64,000 nucleotides of DNA from Candidatus Binatia bacterium (lineage in GTDB: Bacteria > Desulfobacterota > Binatia > UBA12015): NCBI GenBank assembly GCA_036563615.1, contig DATCMB010000006.1, forward strand, positions 752,149-816,148, written 5' to 3'. Position numbers and translations under genes: made by a program. This document shows, one piece after another, positions 8,661 to 17,079 of the stretch (the first letter of the stretch is position 1; the number at the start of each line of letters is the position of its first letter). The notes beneath the pieces were generated by a model that was not told the DNA's origin, did not search any database, and worked only from the letters and a program-made list of their open reading frames with translations.

Positions 8661-9770
8661 ATGCTGACGCAGGAACGTTACGCCTACCCCGTCGGGGACC
8701 TGGAGTGGACCGTCAAGCAAGACTTCGAGGCGCGGTTCAACTGGGAGTACCAGGACGGCCGCGAGAAGCTGCTGAACCTCTACGAGAAGGGCAAGCGCCT
8801 GCAGTGGGACGCCAACGAGCGCATCGACTGGTCGCAGGATCTCGACCCGGAGAACCCCGAGCAGCTACCTGACGAGACCATCCCGATCTTCGGCTCCGGG
8901 CCGTGGAACCGGATGACCCCGGCCGAGAAGGCGAACCTGCGCCGGCACTTCCAGGCGTGGCAGCTCTCGCAGTTCATGCAGGGCGAGCAGGGCGCGCTGA
9001 TCTGCGCGGCGAAGATCGTGCAGCAGGTGCCCGACCTCGACTCGAAGTTCTACGCCGCGACGCAGGTGATCGACGAGGCGCGCCACGTCGAGGCGTACTC
9101 GCGTCTGCTGCACAGCAAGTTCGAGCTGGTCTACCCGATCAACAAGCACCTGCAGAAGCTGATCGGCGACACGCTCACCGAGTCGCGCTGGGACTTCGTC
9201 TACCTCGGCATGCAGGTGCTGATCGAGGGCGTCGCGCTCGCCGCCTTCGGCTTCATCCGCGACAACGCGAAGAACCGCCTCGCGGCGTCGGTGAACGCCT
9301 ACGTCATGCAGGACGAGGCGCGGCACGTCGCCTTCGGCCGGCTCGCGCTGCGCGACTACTACCCGCAGCTGACCGAGAAGGAGCGCGACGAGCGCGAGGA
9401 GTTCGCCGTCGAGGGCTGCTACCTCCTGCGCGACCGCTTCCTCGGCGAGGAGGTGTGGGAGACGCTCGGACTGCCGGTCGACGAGTGCGCCCAGCACGTC
9501 GACCAGTCGGAGTTCATGAAGCTCTTCCGCACGAACCTGTTCACGCGTATCGTGCCGACGATGAAGGACATCGGCCTGTGGGGGCCGCGCATCCGCAAGG
9601 CGTACGAGAAGATGGGCGTGCTCGGGTTCGCCGACGTCGATCTCGATGCGCTGACCGCGAACGACCAGGCCGTCGGCGAGCGCTTCGACCGCGAGCGCCG
9701 CGAGCGCGAGATCGCCGCGGTGGCCGAGCTGGGCGCGTCAGCTGGCGAGGCCGAGCAGCGTCTACAGTGA
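8661..9770 (+). CDS. Diiron ferritin-like protein 2 (AurF-like)
   Basis: 369 aa; GGGAGGAC precedes the ATG. Two exact E-X28-DEX2H motifs give the diiron site: E109 (GEQGAL) with E139/H142 (DEARH), and E189 with E219/H222 (DEARH). This double motif is the signature described for the arylamine N-oxygenase AurF and related diiron oxygenases. An N-terminal domain of about 100 residues (LNLYEKGKRLQWDANERIDWSQ) and the C-terminal helices are shared with diiron protein 3 in this window. The MerR gene begins one base after the stop codon, so protein and regulator are cotranscribed. The substrate is unknown. Confidence 0.82.
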   Translation: MLTQERYAYPVGDLEWTVKQDFEARFNWEYQDGREKLLNLYEKGKRLQWDANERIDWSQDLDPENPEQLPDETIPIFGSGPWNRMTPAEKANLRRHFQAWQLSQFMQGEQGALICAAKIVQQVPDLDSKFYAATQVIDEARHVEAYSRLLHSKFELVYPINKHLQKLIGDTLTESRWDFVYLGMQVLIEGVALAAFGFIRDNAKNRLAASVNAYVMQDEARHVAFGRLALRDYYPQLTEKERDEREEFAVEGCYLLRDRFLGEEVWETLGLPVDECAQHVDQSEFMKLFRTNLFTRIVPTMKDIGLWGPRIRKAYEKMGVLGFADVDLDALTANDQAVGERFDRERREREIAAVAELGASAGEAEQRLQ

Positions 9771-9771
9771 C

Positions 9772-10569
9772 GTGAGCCAACGCAGGAGCGCGGGACGAGC
9801 GCCGCAGCGCCGGCTGAAGATGAAGGATCTCGAGCGTGCGACCGGTGTCGGACGCGAGACGATCCGCTTCTACATCCGCGAGGGGCTGTTGCCCGAGCCC
9901 GAGCGTCCCGGGCGCAACGTCGCCTGGTACGACGCGGCGTTCGTCGAGCGCATCCTGCTGATCAAGCGCCTGCAGGCGGAGCGCTACCTGCCCTTGTCGG
10001 TGATCAAGGGCATCGTGGGCGCCGCGCGCGAGCTGTCGGAGGTCGAGGCGCGCGCGCTGAACGCGCTCGACGGCACGATCCAGCCGGCCGTCGAGCGCGA
10101 CCGCCCGCACCCGCCGGAGACGCTGCCCAAGCTCGCGCGGCGCATCGGCCTGCCGGTGTCCGAGCTGCGCGAGATGGCGAAGCTCGGCGCGGTCGAGATC
10201 GTCGTGCGCGGCGGCAAGCAGTGCCTCGAGGGCAGCTCGGTCGCGATCGCCGAGACCTGGGCGCGGCTGCGCAGGGAAGGGGGCTACAGCAACGAGTTCG
10301 GCTTCTCCGCGCAGGACCTCGAGATCTACGTCGAGATGGTGCAGTGGCTGACGCGCGAGGAGATCCGCCGCTTCGGGAGCCGCATCGCCGCGCGCGTCGA
10401 TCCCGAGACCGCGCGCCGCATGGCGCGTGACGGCATCGACCGGATGAACGAGCTGATCGGGCTCCTGCGCGAGGCGAGCCTCCTGCGCGCGCTCGCCGAG
10501 GGCAACGTCGAACCGCGCGCGAGCCGCACCGGCCAGCGCGCCAGCCGAGCCGGCCAGCTCCCCTCCTGA
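9772..10569 (+). CDS. MerR-family transcriptional regulator
   Basis: 265 aa from a GTG one base after the diiron gene stop; an internal ATG (residue 17, MKDLERATGV) is an alternative start. Residues 14-85 are a MerR winged helix: GVGRETIRFYIREGLLPEPERPGRNVAWYD then a recognition wing and IKRLQAERYLPLSVIKG. The C-terminal 170 residues contain a second region reminiscent of a helix-turn-helix (KLARRIGLPVSELREMAKLGAVEI) and no Cys-rich metal-binding loop, so a metal sensor of the CueR/ZntR type is unlikely. It may sense the substrate or product of the upstream diiron enzyme (context inference). A compound hairpin follows. Confidence 0.82.
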   Translation: MSQRRSAGRAPQRRLKMKDLERATGVGRETIRFYIREGLLPEPERPGRNVAWYDAAFVERILLIKRLQAERYLPLSVIKGIVGAARELSEVEARALNALDGTIQPAVERDRPHPPETLPKLARRIGLPVSELREMAKLGAVEIVVRGGKQCLEGSSVAIAETWARLRREGGYSNEFGFSAQDLEIYVEMVQWLTREEIRRFGSRIAARVDPETARRMARDGIDRMNELIGLLREASLLRALAEGNVEPRASRTGQRASRAGQLPS

Positions 10570-10618
10570 CGGCTGCGACCAGCCGGCGAGCACCAGGGGC
10601 GAGGCGCCCTTCCCCGAC

Positions 10619-10678
10619 GCTCCTCCCGACGGCCAGCGGCCCATCGAAATCTCGATGGCGTCGGGCGTCGGGAGGAGC
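10619..10678. repeat. 60-bp compound hairpin (nested inverted repeats)
   Basis: Outer arms GCTCCTCCCGACG (10619-10631) and CGTCGGGAGGAGC (10666-10678) are a perfect 13-bp match. Inside sits a second perfect hairpin, CCATCGA / TCGATGG (10641-10647, 10652-10658) around AATC. The heptamer CGTCGGG is doubled at 10659-10672, so the outer arm can pair in two registers. It lies between the convergent MerR and Asp-rich protein genes. A bidirectional terminator is the simple reading; a structured RNA or a dispersed palindromic element is possible. Confidence 0.65.
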
Positions 10679-10706
10679 CGCCGAAGCAGCAGCTAGAGCG
10701 CGCTCG

Positions 10707-11198
10707 TCACGGCCGGAAGAACGACTCCGGCAGGTCGACGTCGGCGATGAAGGTCCACTGGTCCTCGCTGCACGGGGGCTCGAAGCACGGCCCGGCGCCG
10801 TAGCAGCTGTACCGCAGGATGTCGTTGTCGTCGTTGTCGTCATCGTCGTCCCGGCCGATCAGGTCGTCGATGAAGTCGATGAAGTCGTCGAAGAAGTCGC
10901 CGTCGTCATCGTCGTCGTGCTGCTCGCACCAGACGAACGAGGGCTGGCCGCCGTCGAGCGGGAAGACGTTGCCGGTGACCGTGCCGTCGTCGTTGCGCGT
11001 GATCGCCCAGCGCTCGTTGTTGACGTCCTTGCTGACCAGGACCTCGTCGGCGTCGGGCGTGACCTGCACGCCCGAGCCCTGAGCGGACGCGCTTTGCGGC
11101 GCGGCAAGCAGCACGCCGAGGGCGAGCGCCGGCAGCGCGGCGAGAAGCGACGCGCGCCGTGGATGCGCGCAGCCGACCAGAGAGCTTTCGTTGAACAT
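10707..11198 (-). CDS. Secreted Asp-rich protein, function unknown
   Basis: 163 aa. The start is the ATG at 11198, preceded by AAGGAGG eight bases upstream. A signal peptide (about 1-40, ending QSASAQ) predicts export. The mature part begins with a small domain (residues 41-92), then a 32-residue acidic stretch from D95 to D126 made of two runs of five Asp (HDDDDDGD and RDDDDDND) flanking FFDDFIDFIDDLIG. Four cysteines (C91, C132, C138, C143) could form two disulfides bracketing the acidic segment. Such clusters often bind Ca2+ or other cations, or mineral surfaces. No named family is recognised. Its 480-bp upstream gap contains no other gene. Confidence 0.72.
   Translation of the reverse strand: MFNESSLVGCAHPRRASLLAALPALALGVLLAAPQSASAQGSGVQVTPDADEVLVSKDVNNERWAITRNDDGTVTGNVFPLDGGQPSFVWCEQHDDDDDGDFFDDFIDFIDDLIGRDDDDDNDDNDILRYSCYGAGPCFEPPCSEDQWTFIADVDLPESFFRP
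10814..10916. repeat. GTC-type trinucleotide-rich tracts
   Basis: Two short runs of GTC/GTT/ATC triplets (about 10814-10850 and 10895-10916) encode the Asp runs of the secreted acidic protein on the minus strand. Near-perfect triplet repeats like these can change length by slippage, so the number of Asp residues may vary between strains. Confidence 0.5.
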
Positions 11199-11677
11199 CG
11201 TCGTAGCCTCCTTGCGGGCCATGTCGTGGGTTGGTGCCGCCGGCGGACCTCGTCGCGCGCGCCTTCGCGTCACGCGCGGGCGCTCGTGTCGCCGAGCGGC
11301 GCCGGTGATCGGCCGCGCGCGGGGCGCGGCCGTGGCAGCTTTCGCAAGGGGCTCATGCAGGATCCTTTCCAGGCGGAGTGTCACGCTGCGCGGGCATTCG
11401 ACGGCGCCGCGGCGCGCGAACCCTGTGGAAAGTTCAGGGCGTGTGTAAGCGACGGCGTGCGGATGGGACGCGCGTCCTCAATCTGCGGGGCAGGGCAGGG
11501 TCAGGCCTGCGCGCGAGCCCGAGGGCCGAGCTCACCCCGTGACGGCTCGCGTCAGAAGACCCTGGAGGTCGAGATCGTCTCGCGCTCCGCGCCGCACCGC
11601 AGACCTTCCAGCCGTGCAGCGCGGGGCGAATTCTTGTCAGGACGAAGCGCGCGTCGCGCGCCGTCCGGTACGGCGGA
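11199..11677. other. 479-bp intergenic region
   Basis: No open frame here has convincing codon usage or a recognisable product. It separates the start of the Asp-rich protein gene from the stop of the deoxyhypusine-synthase-like gene, both on the minus strand, so it should hold a terminator and a promoter. I see neither a convincing hairpin nor a clear -35/-10 pair. A CTGACA on the minus strand near 11640 is the closest to a -35 box. Confidence 0.5.
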
Positions 11678-12652
11678 CTACCAGCCGAGGACGTACCCGA
11701 AGATCAGCGGCGCTACGATCGACGCATCCGACTCGATCATGAAGCGCGGCGTGTCGATGCTGAGCTTGCCCCAGGTGATCTTCTCGTTCGGCACCGCGCC
11801 GCTGTAGCTGCCGTAGCTCGTGGTCGAGTCGCCGATCTGGCAGAAGTACGCCCACAGCGGCGTCTCTCTGCGACGCAGGTCCTCGCGCAGCAGCGGCACG
11901 ACGCAGATCGGGAAGTCCCCCGCGATGCCGCCGCCGATCTGGAAGAAGCCGATGCCGCGCGGCGTGCGGCTGCTCTCCTCGGTGTACCAGCGCACGAGCT
12001 CCATCATCGCCTCGATGCCGGTCTTGACGGTGTGCACCGAGCGGATGTTGCCCTCGATGCAGTGCGCCGCGTAGACGTTGCCGAGCGTCGAGTCCTCCCA
12101 GCCGGGGACGAAGATCGGCAGGTCGCGCTCCGCCGCCGCGAGCAGCCACGAGTCCTTGGGATCGATCTGGTAGGACGACTCGAGCTTGCCGGAGCGCAGG
12201 ATGCGGTAGAGGAACTCGTGCGGGAAGTGGCGCTCGCCCGCCGCGTCCGCCGCCTTCCACTCCTCGATCACCAGCGCCTCGATCCGCCGGATCGCTTCCT
12301 CCTCGGGAATGCAGGTGTCGGTGACGCGCGGCATGCGCCGCTCGTAGAGCTCCTGCTCCTGCGCGGCGCTGAGCTCGCGCCAGTTCGGGATCTGCTCGTA
12401 GAGGTTGTGCGCGACCAGGTTGAAGACGTCTTCCTCGAGGTTCGCGCCGGTGCAGCAGATGGCGTGGACCTTCTCCTGGCGGATCATCTCCGCGAGCGAG
12501 CGGCCGAGCTCCGCGGTGCTCATCGCCCCCGCCATCGTCAAGAACATTCGACCACCATGGTCGAGGTGCTCGACGTAGGCGCGCGCCGCGTCGCGCACGG
12601 TCGCGGCGTTGAAGTGTCGGTAGTGTCCCTCGATCAGCTCGCGAATCGTCAT
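11678..12652 (-). CDS. Deoxyhypusine-synthase family protein
   Basis: 324 aa from the ATG at 12652, which has GAGGGG seven bases upstream. The NAD-dependent deoxyhypusine-synthase fold is recognised by CCTGANLEEDVFNLV near residue 70 and the C-terminal ITWGKLSIDTPRF. K296 matches the lysine that carries the aminobutyl imine intermediate in eukaryotic DHS. Bacteria have no eIF5A, so bacterial members are thought to act on other amines, for example in homospermidine or other polyamine conversion. The gene follows an SRPBCC gene and an amidohydrolase gene on the same strand, and the three may form an operon. Confidence 0.82.
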   Translation of the reverse strand: MTIRELIEGHYRHFNAATVRDAARAYVEHLDHGGRMFLTMAGAMSTAELGRSLAEMIRQEKVHAICCTGANLEEDVFNLVAHNLYEQIPNWRELSAAQEQELYERRMPRVTDTCIPEEEAIRRIEALVIEEWKAADAAGERHFPHEFLYRILRSGKLESSYQIDPKDSWLLAAAERDLPIFVPGWEDSTLGNVYAAHCIEGNIRSVHTVKTGIEAMMELVRWYTEESSRTPRGIGFFQIGGGIAGDFPICVVPLLREDLRRRETPLWAYFCQIGDSTTSYGSYSGAVPNEKITWGKLSIDTPRFMIESDASIVAPLIFGYVLGW

Positions 12653-12701
12653 CGATACCCCTCGTGTCGGCAGCGAGACCGCTGCCAAGCCGCAAGGTGA
12701 C

Positions 12702-13184
12702 CTATCGTTTCACCGCCGCCCCGACCTCGGCTGGAAGCCGGTCGAGCGCGCGCTGCATCCACAGCCGGAAGATCTGCAGCGTCGCGAACGCCAGCGGCCA
12801 GACGAGCGGCGTCGTGAGATCGAACGTATAGGTCCAGTTGACGTGCGTGCCGCGCTCCGTGGGAGCGAAGCGCCACTCGCCCTCGGCGCCGCGCACCAGG
12901 AGGTGGAGCGGCGCCACCGGACGCGAGATCCAGCGATAGGCGTGCCGGCGCGGCGGATCCAGCGCGAGGACCTCCTCCAGGACCTCGCTGCCGTCGCTCA
13001 TCGTCACCCGACGGCGCGCGCCGGGCTCGTTCGGGCGGCCGTCGAGCACCTCGATGCGCGCGATCGCGGGGATCGGCCCGAGCGCGTGGACGAAGCGCGG
13101 AAAGCTCTCCGGCGCGACCGCGAAAGCAAACACCTCGTCGGCCGGGCGCTCGACCTCGACGCCCGCGGCGACCTCGATCCGCAC
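12702..13184 (-). CDS. SRPBCC (START-like) lipid-binding fold protein
   Basis: 160 aa from a GTG start, 16 bp after the amidohydrolase stop. The beginning VEVERPADEVFAFAVAPESFPRFV and the later GEWRFAPTERGTHVNWTYTFDL are typical of the SRPBCC / polyketide-cyclase-like superfamily, whose helix-grip fold holds a hydrophobic ligand. A C-terminal hydrophobic helix (VWPLAFATLQIFRLWMQRAL) closes the pocket in this fold. The ligand cannot be read from sequence. Confidence 0.75.
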   Translation of the reverse strand: MRIEVAAGVEVERPADEVFAFAVAPESFPRFVHALGPIPAIARIEVLDGRPNEPGARRRVTMSDGSEVLEEVLALDPPRRHAYRWISRPVAPLHLLVRGAEGEWRFAPTERGTHVNWTYTFDLTTPLVWPLAFATLQIFRLWMQRALDRLPAEVGAAVKR

Positions 13185-13200
13185 CGGTGACCCGCGCGGC

Positions 13201-14895
13201 TCAGGACGCGCGGACGAGCTTCCCGGGCAGAGCGCCGGTGTGCTCGCCGTCCTCGAACGTCACCTCGCCGTTCACCACCGTCGCACGGTAGCCGTCGACC
13301 CGCTGCACGAGACGGCGGCCGTTCGCCGGCAGGTCGAAGACCATCTCCGGCGCGTGCAGGTGGAGCGCATCGAAGTCGATGACGTTCAGGTCCGCCTTCT
13401 TGCCGACCTCGAGCGTGCCGCGGTCGTGCAGGCCGTACACCGCGGCGGTGTTCGCGGTCTGCAGCCGCACCGCCTGCTCGAGCGGGATGCGCTCGCCGCG
13501 CTTGCGGTCACGCACCCAGTGCGTGAGCAGGAAGGTCGGCATGCTCGCGTCGCAGATCAGCCCGCAGTGCGCGCCGCCGTCCGACAGCCCCTGCACCGTG
13601 TTCGGGTGCAGCATCATCTCGCGCAGCGCATCGAAGTTGCAGTCGACGTAGTTCGCGAGCGGCGCGAACACGAACTGCTTGCCGTCGCGCTCGAGGAGCA
13701 TGTCGTAGACGACCTCCTCGGGACGCTTGCCGTCGCGCGCCGCGATCGCCGCGACGCTGGTCTCCGGCGCGGGCTCGTAGTCGGGCGGGTCGTTGAGCGG
13801 GAACATCTGCGCCCAGTTGGTGGCGATCATCCGCACGACGGGATTCTCGTGCTGCAGCTCCTCGGAGAGGATGCGGGCGCGCACGTTCGGGTCGCGCATG
13901 CGCGCGACGCGCTCCGCGAGCGGCAGCTCCGCGAGCTCGCGCGCGTAGGTCGGGTGGAAGAGGAACGGATGGAACGAGCTCTGCAGCCCGAACAGCATGC
14001 CGGTCGGCCGGCACGGCACCTGCGGGACGATCTTCAGACCCTGCGCGGCGAGCCGCTCGACGGTCCTCAGCGTCTCGCGCCAGGTGTTCGGCTGGATCGC
14101 GGTCTGCGCGAGCGCGAACGTCAGCACGCGGCCGGTCGTCGCGCAGAGCTCCTTCATCCACGAGAGGTCCGGCTCCTGACCCTGCAGGTCGGCGACCATC
14201 TCGAAGACGCCGTGCCCGACCTCGCCGAGCGCGCGGCCGATGCGGAGCAGCTCCTCGGGCGTCGAGTTCGTGCCCGGCACGAGGCCGTGCTTCGAGCGGT
14301 GCAGGAAGGTGCGCGACGTCGAGAAGCCGATCGCGCCCGCGGCGAGCGCCTCGCGCGTCAAGCGCGCCATCTCGGCGATCTCGTCCGCGGTGGGATCGTC
14401 GTGCGCGCGCTCGCCGAGCACGTAGGCGCGCAGCGCGCAGTGCGGCACCTGGGCGGCGACGTCGAGCGTGCGCGGCATCGCCTCGAGCGCGTCGAGGTAC
14501 TCCGGGAAGGTCTCCCAGCGCCAGTCGATGCCCTCGTGCAGCGCGGTGCCGGGGATGTCCTCGACGCCCTCCATGAGCTCGATGAGGAACGCTTCCTCGC
14601 CGGGACGCCGCGGCGCGAAGCCGACGCCGCAGTTGCCCATGACGAGCGTCGTCACGCCGTGCCAGCTCGACGGCGCGAGCACCGGGTCCCAGGTCACCTG
14701 GCCGTCGTAGTGCGTGTGCACGTCGACCCAACCCGGGGTGACCAAGAGGTCCTTGGCGTCGATCTCGCGTCGGCCGCGTTCGCTGACCTTCCCGATCGCG
14801 ACGATCCTGCCGCCGTCGACGGCGATGTCCGCCTGCTTGCGGGGCGCGCCCGTCCCGTCGACCACCGTGCCGCTACGAATCACCAGGTCGTGCAT
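13201..14895 (-). CDS. N-acyl-D-amino-acid deacylase-type amidohydrolase
   Basis: 564 aa with GGGAGGAC upstream of the ATG. Zinc ligands are at H60 and H62 ([10 protein letters not shown]), followed by [10 protein letters not shown] with C89. HTHYDGQ plus GNCG is the combination of D-aminoacylase / N-acyl-D-amino-acid deacylases within the amidohydrolase superfamily. Later segments [23 protein letters not shown] and the closing [25 protein letters not shown] agree. Members hydrolyse N-acyl amino acids or related amides. It probably leads a transcript that also carries the SRPBCC and DHS-like genes. The true substrate is open. Confidence 0.88.
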   Translation of the reverse strand: MHDLVIRSGTVVDGTGAPRKQADIAVDGGRIVAIGKVSERGRREIDAKDLLVTPGWVDVHTHYDGQVTWDPVLAPSSWHGVTTLVMGNCGVGFAPRRPGEEAFLIELMEGVEDIPGTALHEGIDWRWETFPEYLDALEAMPRTLDVAAQVPHCALRAYVLGERAHDDPTADEIAEMARLTREALAAGAIGFSTSRTFLHRSKHGLVPGTNSTPEELLRIGRALGEVGHGVFEMVADLQGQEPDLSWMKELCATTGRVLTFALAQTAIQPNTWRETLRTVERLAAQGLKIVPQVPCRPTGMLFGLQSSFHPFLFHPTYARELAELPLAERVARMRDPNVRARILSEELQHENPVVRMIATNWAQMFPLNDPPDYEPAPETSVAAIAARDGKRPEEVVYDMLLERDGKQFVFAPLANYVDCNFDALREMMLHPNTVQGLSDGGAHCGLICDASMPTFLLTHWVRDRKRGERIPLEQAVRLQTANTAAVYGLHDRGTLEVGKKADLNVIDFDALHLHAPEMVFDLPANGRRLVQRVDGYRATVVNGEVTFEDGEHTGALPGKLVRAS

Positions 14896-14919
14896 GACGT
14901 CCTCCCTGCTCGGGAGTGA

Positions 14920-15453
14920 CTATCTGCCGGATCCCGGCCTGTCGAGCGGACGCGGACCGCGGCCGTCGCCGCGACGATCGGGACGCAGCTCGGCGAGCTT
15001 CTGCTGCTGCTCGGTCGTGAGCGCGTTCTTGATCTCGAGCAGCAGGCGCAGGTGCTCCTGCTTGATCTTGCCCTCGAGCGCGATCACCTCGGACGCCGCG
15101 GCGAGCGCCTGATCGACGTCCACCTTGTCGCGGTCGACGAGCTTCTCGACCGCCTGCGCCTTGGCCTCGACGTCCCACTGCAGCGGCACGAGACGCTCCT
15201 GCGCCCGCTTGATCGCCGCGGTGATCGACTCCTTTTGCTCCTGCGTGAGCCCGAGCTCGGTCTGGTAGCGCATCACCAGCTCGGGGCGGAACAGGTGCTC
15301 GAGGAACATCGGCCGGCGAAAGCCGGTGCCCATGCCCGGCGGGGTCCGCGGCGGCTCGGCGAGCGCCGTCGGCGCGCCGGCGCACGCGACCGCCGCCGCC
15401 AGGACGAGGGCGAGCGTGGTCGCACGAGAGATCGCGTGCAGCGTCTTGATCAC
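14920..15453 (-). CDS. CpxP/Spy-like periplasmic protein
   Basis: 177 aa from a GTG that overlaps the stop of the preceding gene by four bases (GTGA, 15450-15453). A signal peptide (1-32, ending TALA) is followed by a helical protein with the segment TELGLTQEQKESITAAIKRAQ and NALTTEQQQKLAELR. These match the LTxxQ repeats of the Spy/CpxP and heavy-metal-resistance (CnrX-like) periplasmic sensor families. With an ECF sigma factor and a membrane anti-sigma factor upstream it probably modulates an envelope-stress or metal response. No His/Met-rich metal site is evident. Confidence 0.78.
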   Translation of the reverse strand: MIKTLHAISRATTLALVLAAAVACAGAPTALAEPPRTPPGMGTGFRRPMFLEHLFRPELVMRYQTELGLTQEQKESITAAIKRAQERLVPLQWDVEAKAQAVEKLVDRDKVDVDQALAAASEVIALEGKIKQEHLRLLLEIKNALTTEQQQKLAELRPDRRGDGRGPRPLDRPGSGR

Positions 15454-16166
15454 GAGAAGATCCTCACTTCGTTGCGCCGGGAGACCGGATCGAGCGTCAG
15501 CGCGTCGAGCTCGAGGCAGCCGAGCTCGTCGTCGTCGCACGTCGTCCACGGCTCGGCGGCATACACCTCGTCGAGCACCACGTCGTCGAGCAGGGCGTCG
15601 CTCGGGGTCTCGTAGACGCCGAGGTCCGCGAGCTGGATCTCGACCACCTCGGCGGTCGGCGCCGCCGCGCGCTCGCCGAAGGGCAGGTTGCGCGGTCCGA
15701 CGAGCCACAGCGCCAGCGCCGCCGCTGCGGCGAGCGGCAGCGCGGTCGCGACCAGCGGCAGCCGGCCGCGGCTCGCGCGCAGGCGCGCGGCGCGTGCCGA
15801 CTCGAGCGGGACGACGCGCGGCTCGGCGAGCGGTCGCGCGGCTGCAGCCGCGGCTTCGCGAGCAGGTGCTCCAGCGCCGCTCGCATCCGGCGCCGCGACG
15901 CCCGCACGTGCCGCGGCTCCGCTCGCGCGCGCCGCGGCGACGATCCGCTCTTCGAGATCCGGCGACGGCGTCGCCGCCGGCAGCGCGTCGAGCAGCGCGT
16001 CGAGACGCCGCGCCTCGTCGTGCAGACGGCGCGCGTCGGCGCTCGCGGCGATCAGCGCCAGCGCGGCGTCGCGCTCGGCCTCGGGCCAGCGCTGCGGGTC
16101 GCCGCCGTAGGCGTCGAGCAGCGTCGCGAGCCGCTCGAGGTCGATCGGGTGCACCGTCGTGCTCAC
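15450..16166 (-). CDS. Putative transmembrane anti-sigma factor
   Basis: 238 aa from a GTG overlapping the sigma factor stop by four bases. The N-terminal part (VHPIDLERLATLLDAYGGDPQRWPEAERDAALALIAASADAR) is a small cytoplasmic helical domain. One membrane segment (LPLVATALPLAAAAALALWLVG, about 145-165) precedes an acidic C-terminal periplasmic tail (DDDELGCLELDALTLD). This layout fits a single-pass anti-sigma factor. No HxxxCxxC zinc motif is present, so it is not a zinc-binding (ZAS) type. Its position between sigma factor and periplasmic protein supports the role. Confidence 0.7.
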   Translation of the reverse strand: MSTTVHPIDLERLATLLDAYGGDPQRWPEAERDAALALIAASADARRLHDEARRLDALLDALPAATPSPDLEERIVAAARASGAAARAGVAAPDASGAGAPAREAAAAAARPLAEPRVVPLESARAARLRASRGRLPLVATALPLAAAAALALWLVGPRNLPFGERAAAPTAEVVEIQLADLGVYETPSDALLDDVVLDEVYAAEPWTTCDDDELGCLELDALTLDPVSRRNEVRIFS

Positions 16167-16771
16167 GGCTCCTCCAAGAGCTCGCGCGCGACCGCGCGCA
16201 GCTCCTCGCGCAGCTTGCGTCGCCCGCGTGCGAGCAGCGACTCGAGGGCTTCGACGCTCACGCCCAGCACCTCCGCGGCCTCGATGTTGCGCATGCCCTG
16301 GTAGTGGCAGAGGACGAGCGCGTGGCGCTGCGTCTCGGGGAGACGGTCGAGCGCGGCGCGCACCAGCTCCGCGGTCTCGCGACGTCCGAGCTCGCCCGCG
16401 GGGCCTGGCGCCGGGTCGACGGCGTCGGGCGGATCGCCGAGCTCCTCGCGCTTGCGCGCGCGGCGGTCGAGGCAGAGGTTGAGCGCCACGCGGTGCAGCC
16501 AGGTGCCGACCCGCGCCTCGTTGCGGCGCCACTGCGGCGCGAACTTCCACAGCCGCAGGAAGGCTTCCTGGGCGACGTCCTCGGCCTCGTCGGCGTCGCC
16601 GAGCGTGCGGCTCGCGAGCGCGACGATGCGGGCGAGGTAGCGGCGCGTGAGCGCACGCAGGGCGTCGGTGTCGCCGGCTGCGAGCGCGGCCATGAGGGCA
16701 TCGTCCGAGGCGTCGCCGAGCGCTCCCTCGGCGCGCGCGGTTCGCTGCTCGCCTGGCGGCGACGACGCCAA
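16163..16771 (-). CDS. ECF RNA polymerase sigma factor
   Basis: 202 aa if the TTG at 16771 is the start; an ATG at residue 27 is a shorter alternative, and neither has a strong ribosome binding site. Region 2 spans about 28-100: ALTRRYLARIVALASRTLGDADEAEDVAQEAFLRLW is the core-binding and -10 recognition helix set. Region 4 spans about 135-195: LPETQRHALVLCHYQGMRNIEAAEVLGVSVEALESLLARGRRKLRE is the -35 helix-turn-helix. The stop overlaps the anti-sigma start (GTGA, 16163-16166). Autoregulation is usual for such operons. Confidence 0.88.
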   Translation of the reverse strand: MASSPPGEQRTARAEGALGDASDDALMAALAAGDTDALRALTRRYLARIVALASRTLGDADEAEDVAQEAFLRLWKFAPQWRRNEARVGTWLHRVALNLCLDRRARKREELGDPPDAVDPAPGPAGELGRRETAELVRAALDRLPETQRHALVLCHYQGMRNIEAAEVLGVSVEALESLLARGRRKLREELRAVARELLEEP

Positions 16772-17079
16772 GGCTCAGCAGTGGCCGGCGCGGTCGCGGA
16801 CCGCGGCAAGAAGGATGTCCGTCGTCGTGCGATGCTCATCGTCGCCCGCTTCGCTGCGCATGGGCTTCCTCGGCGGCCGCGCGACGTCGGCGTCGCGGTG
16901 CCGCTTCCGACGTTCCTGATACGGCCCGGGGGCGGCTTTTCCGTCGCCGCGTCGCGCGCGTCCGCGTCGCGGAGGATCGGTTGCCGCAGGTCCGCCTCCT
17001 CTTTCTAATGGATCTCGACCCGTCCGGGCACCTCGCCGCGTGGCTCCTGGCAAGGTGCCGACGCGCGGGGCTGCACGCG
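16772..17079. other. 308-bp divergent intergenic region
   Basis: Lies between the sigma factor gene (minus) and the AsmA-like gene (plus) and must hold both promoters. On the minus strand CAGGAACG (around 16911-16918) contains the GGAAC core typical of ECF -35 elements, a weak hint of autoregulation at about 145 bp from the start codon. I see no hairpin or RNA gene. Confidence 0.35.
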
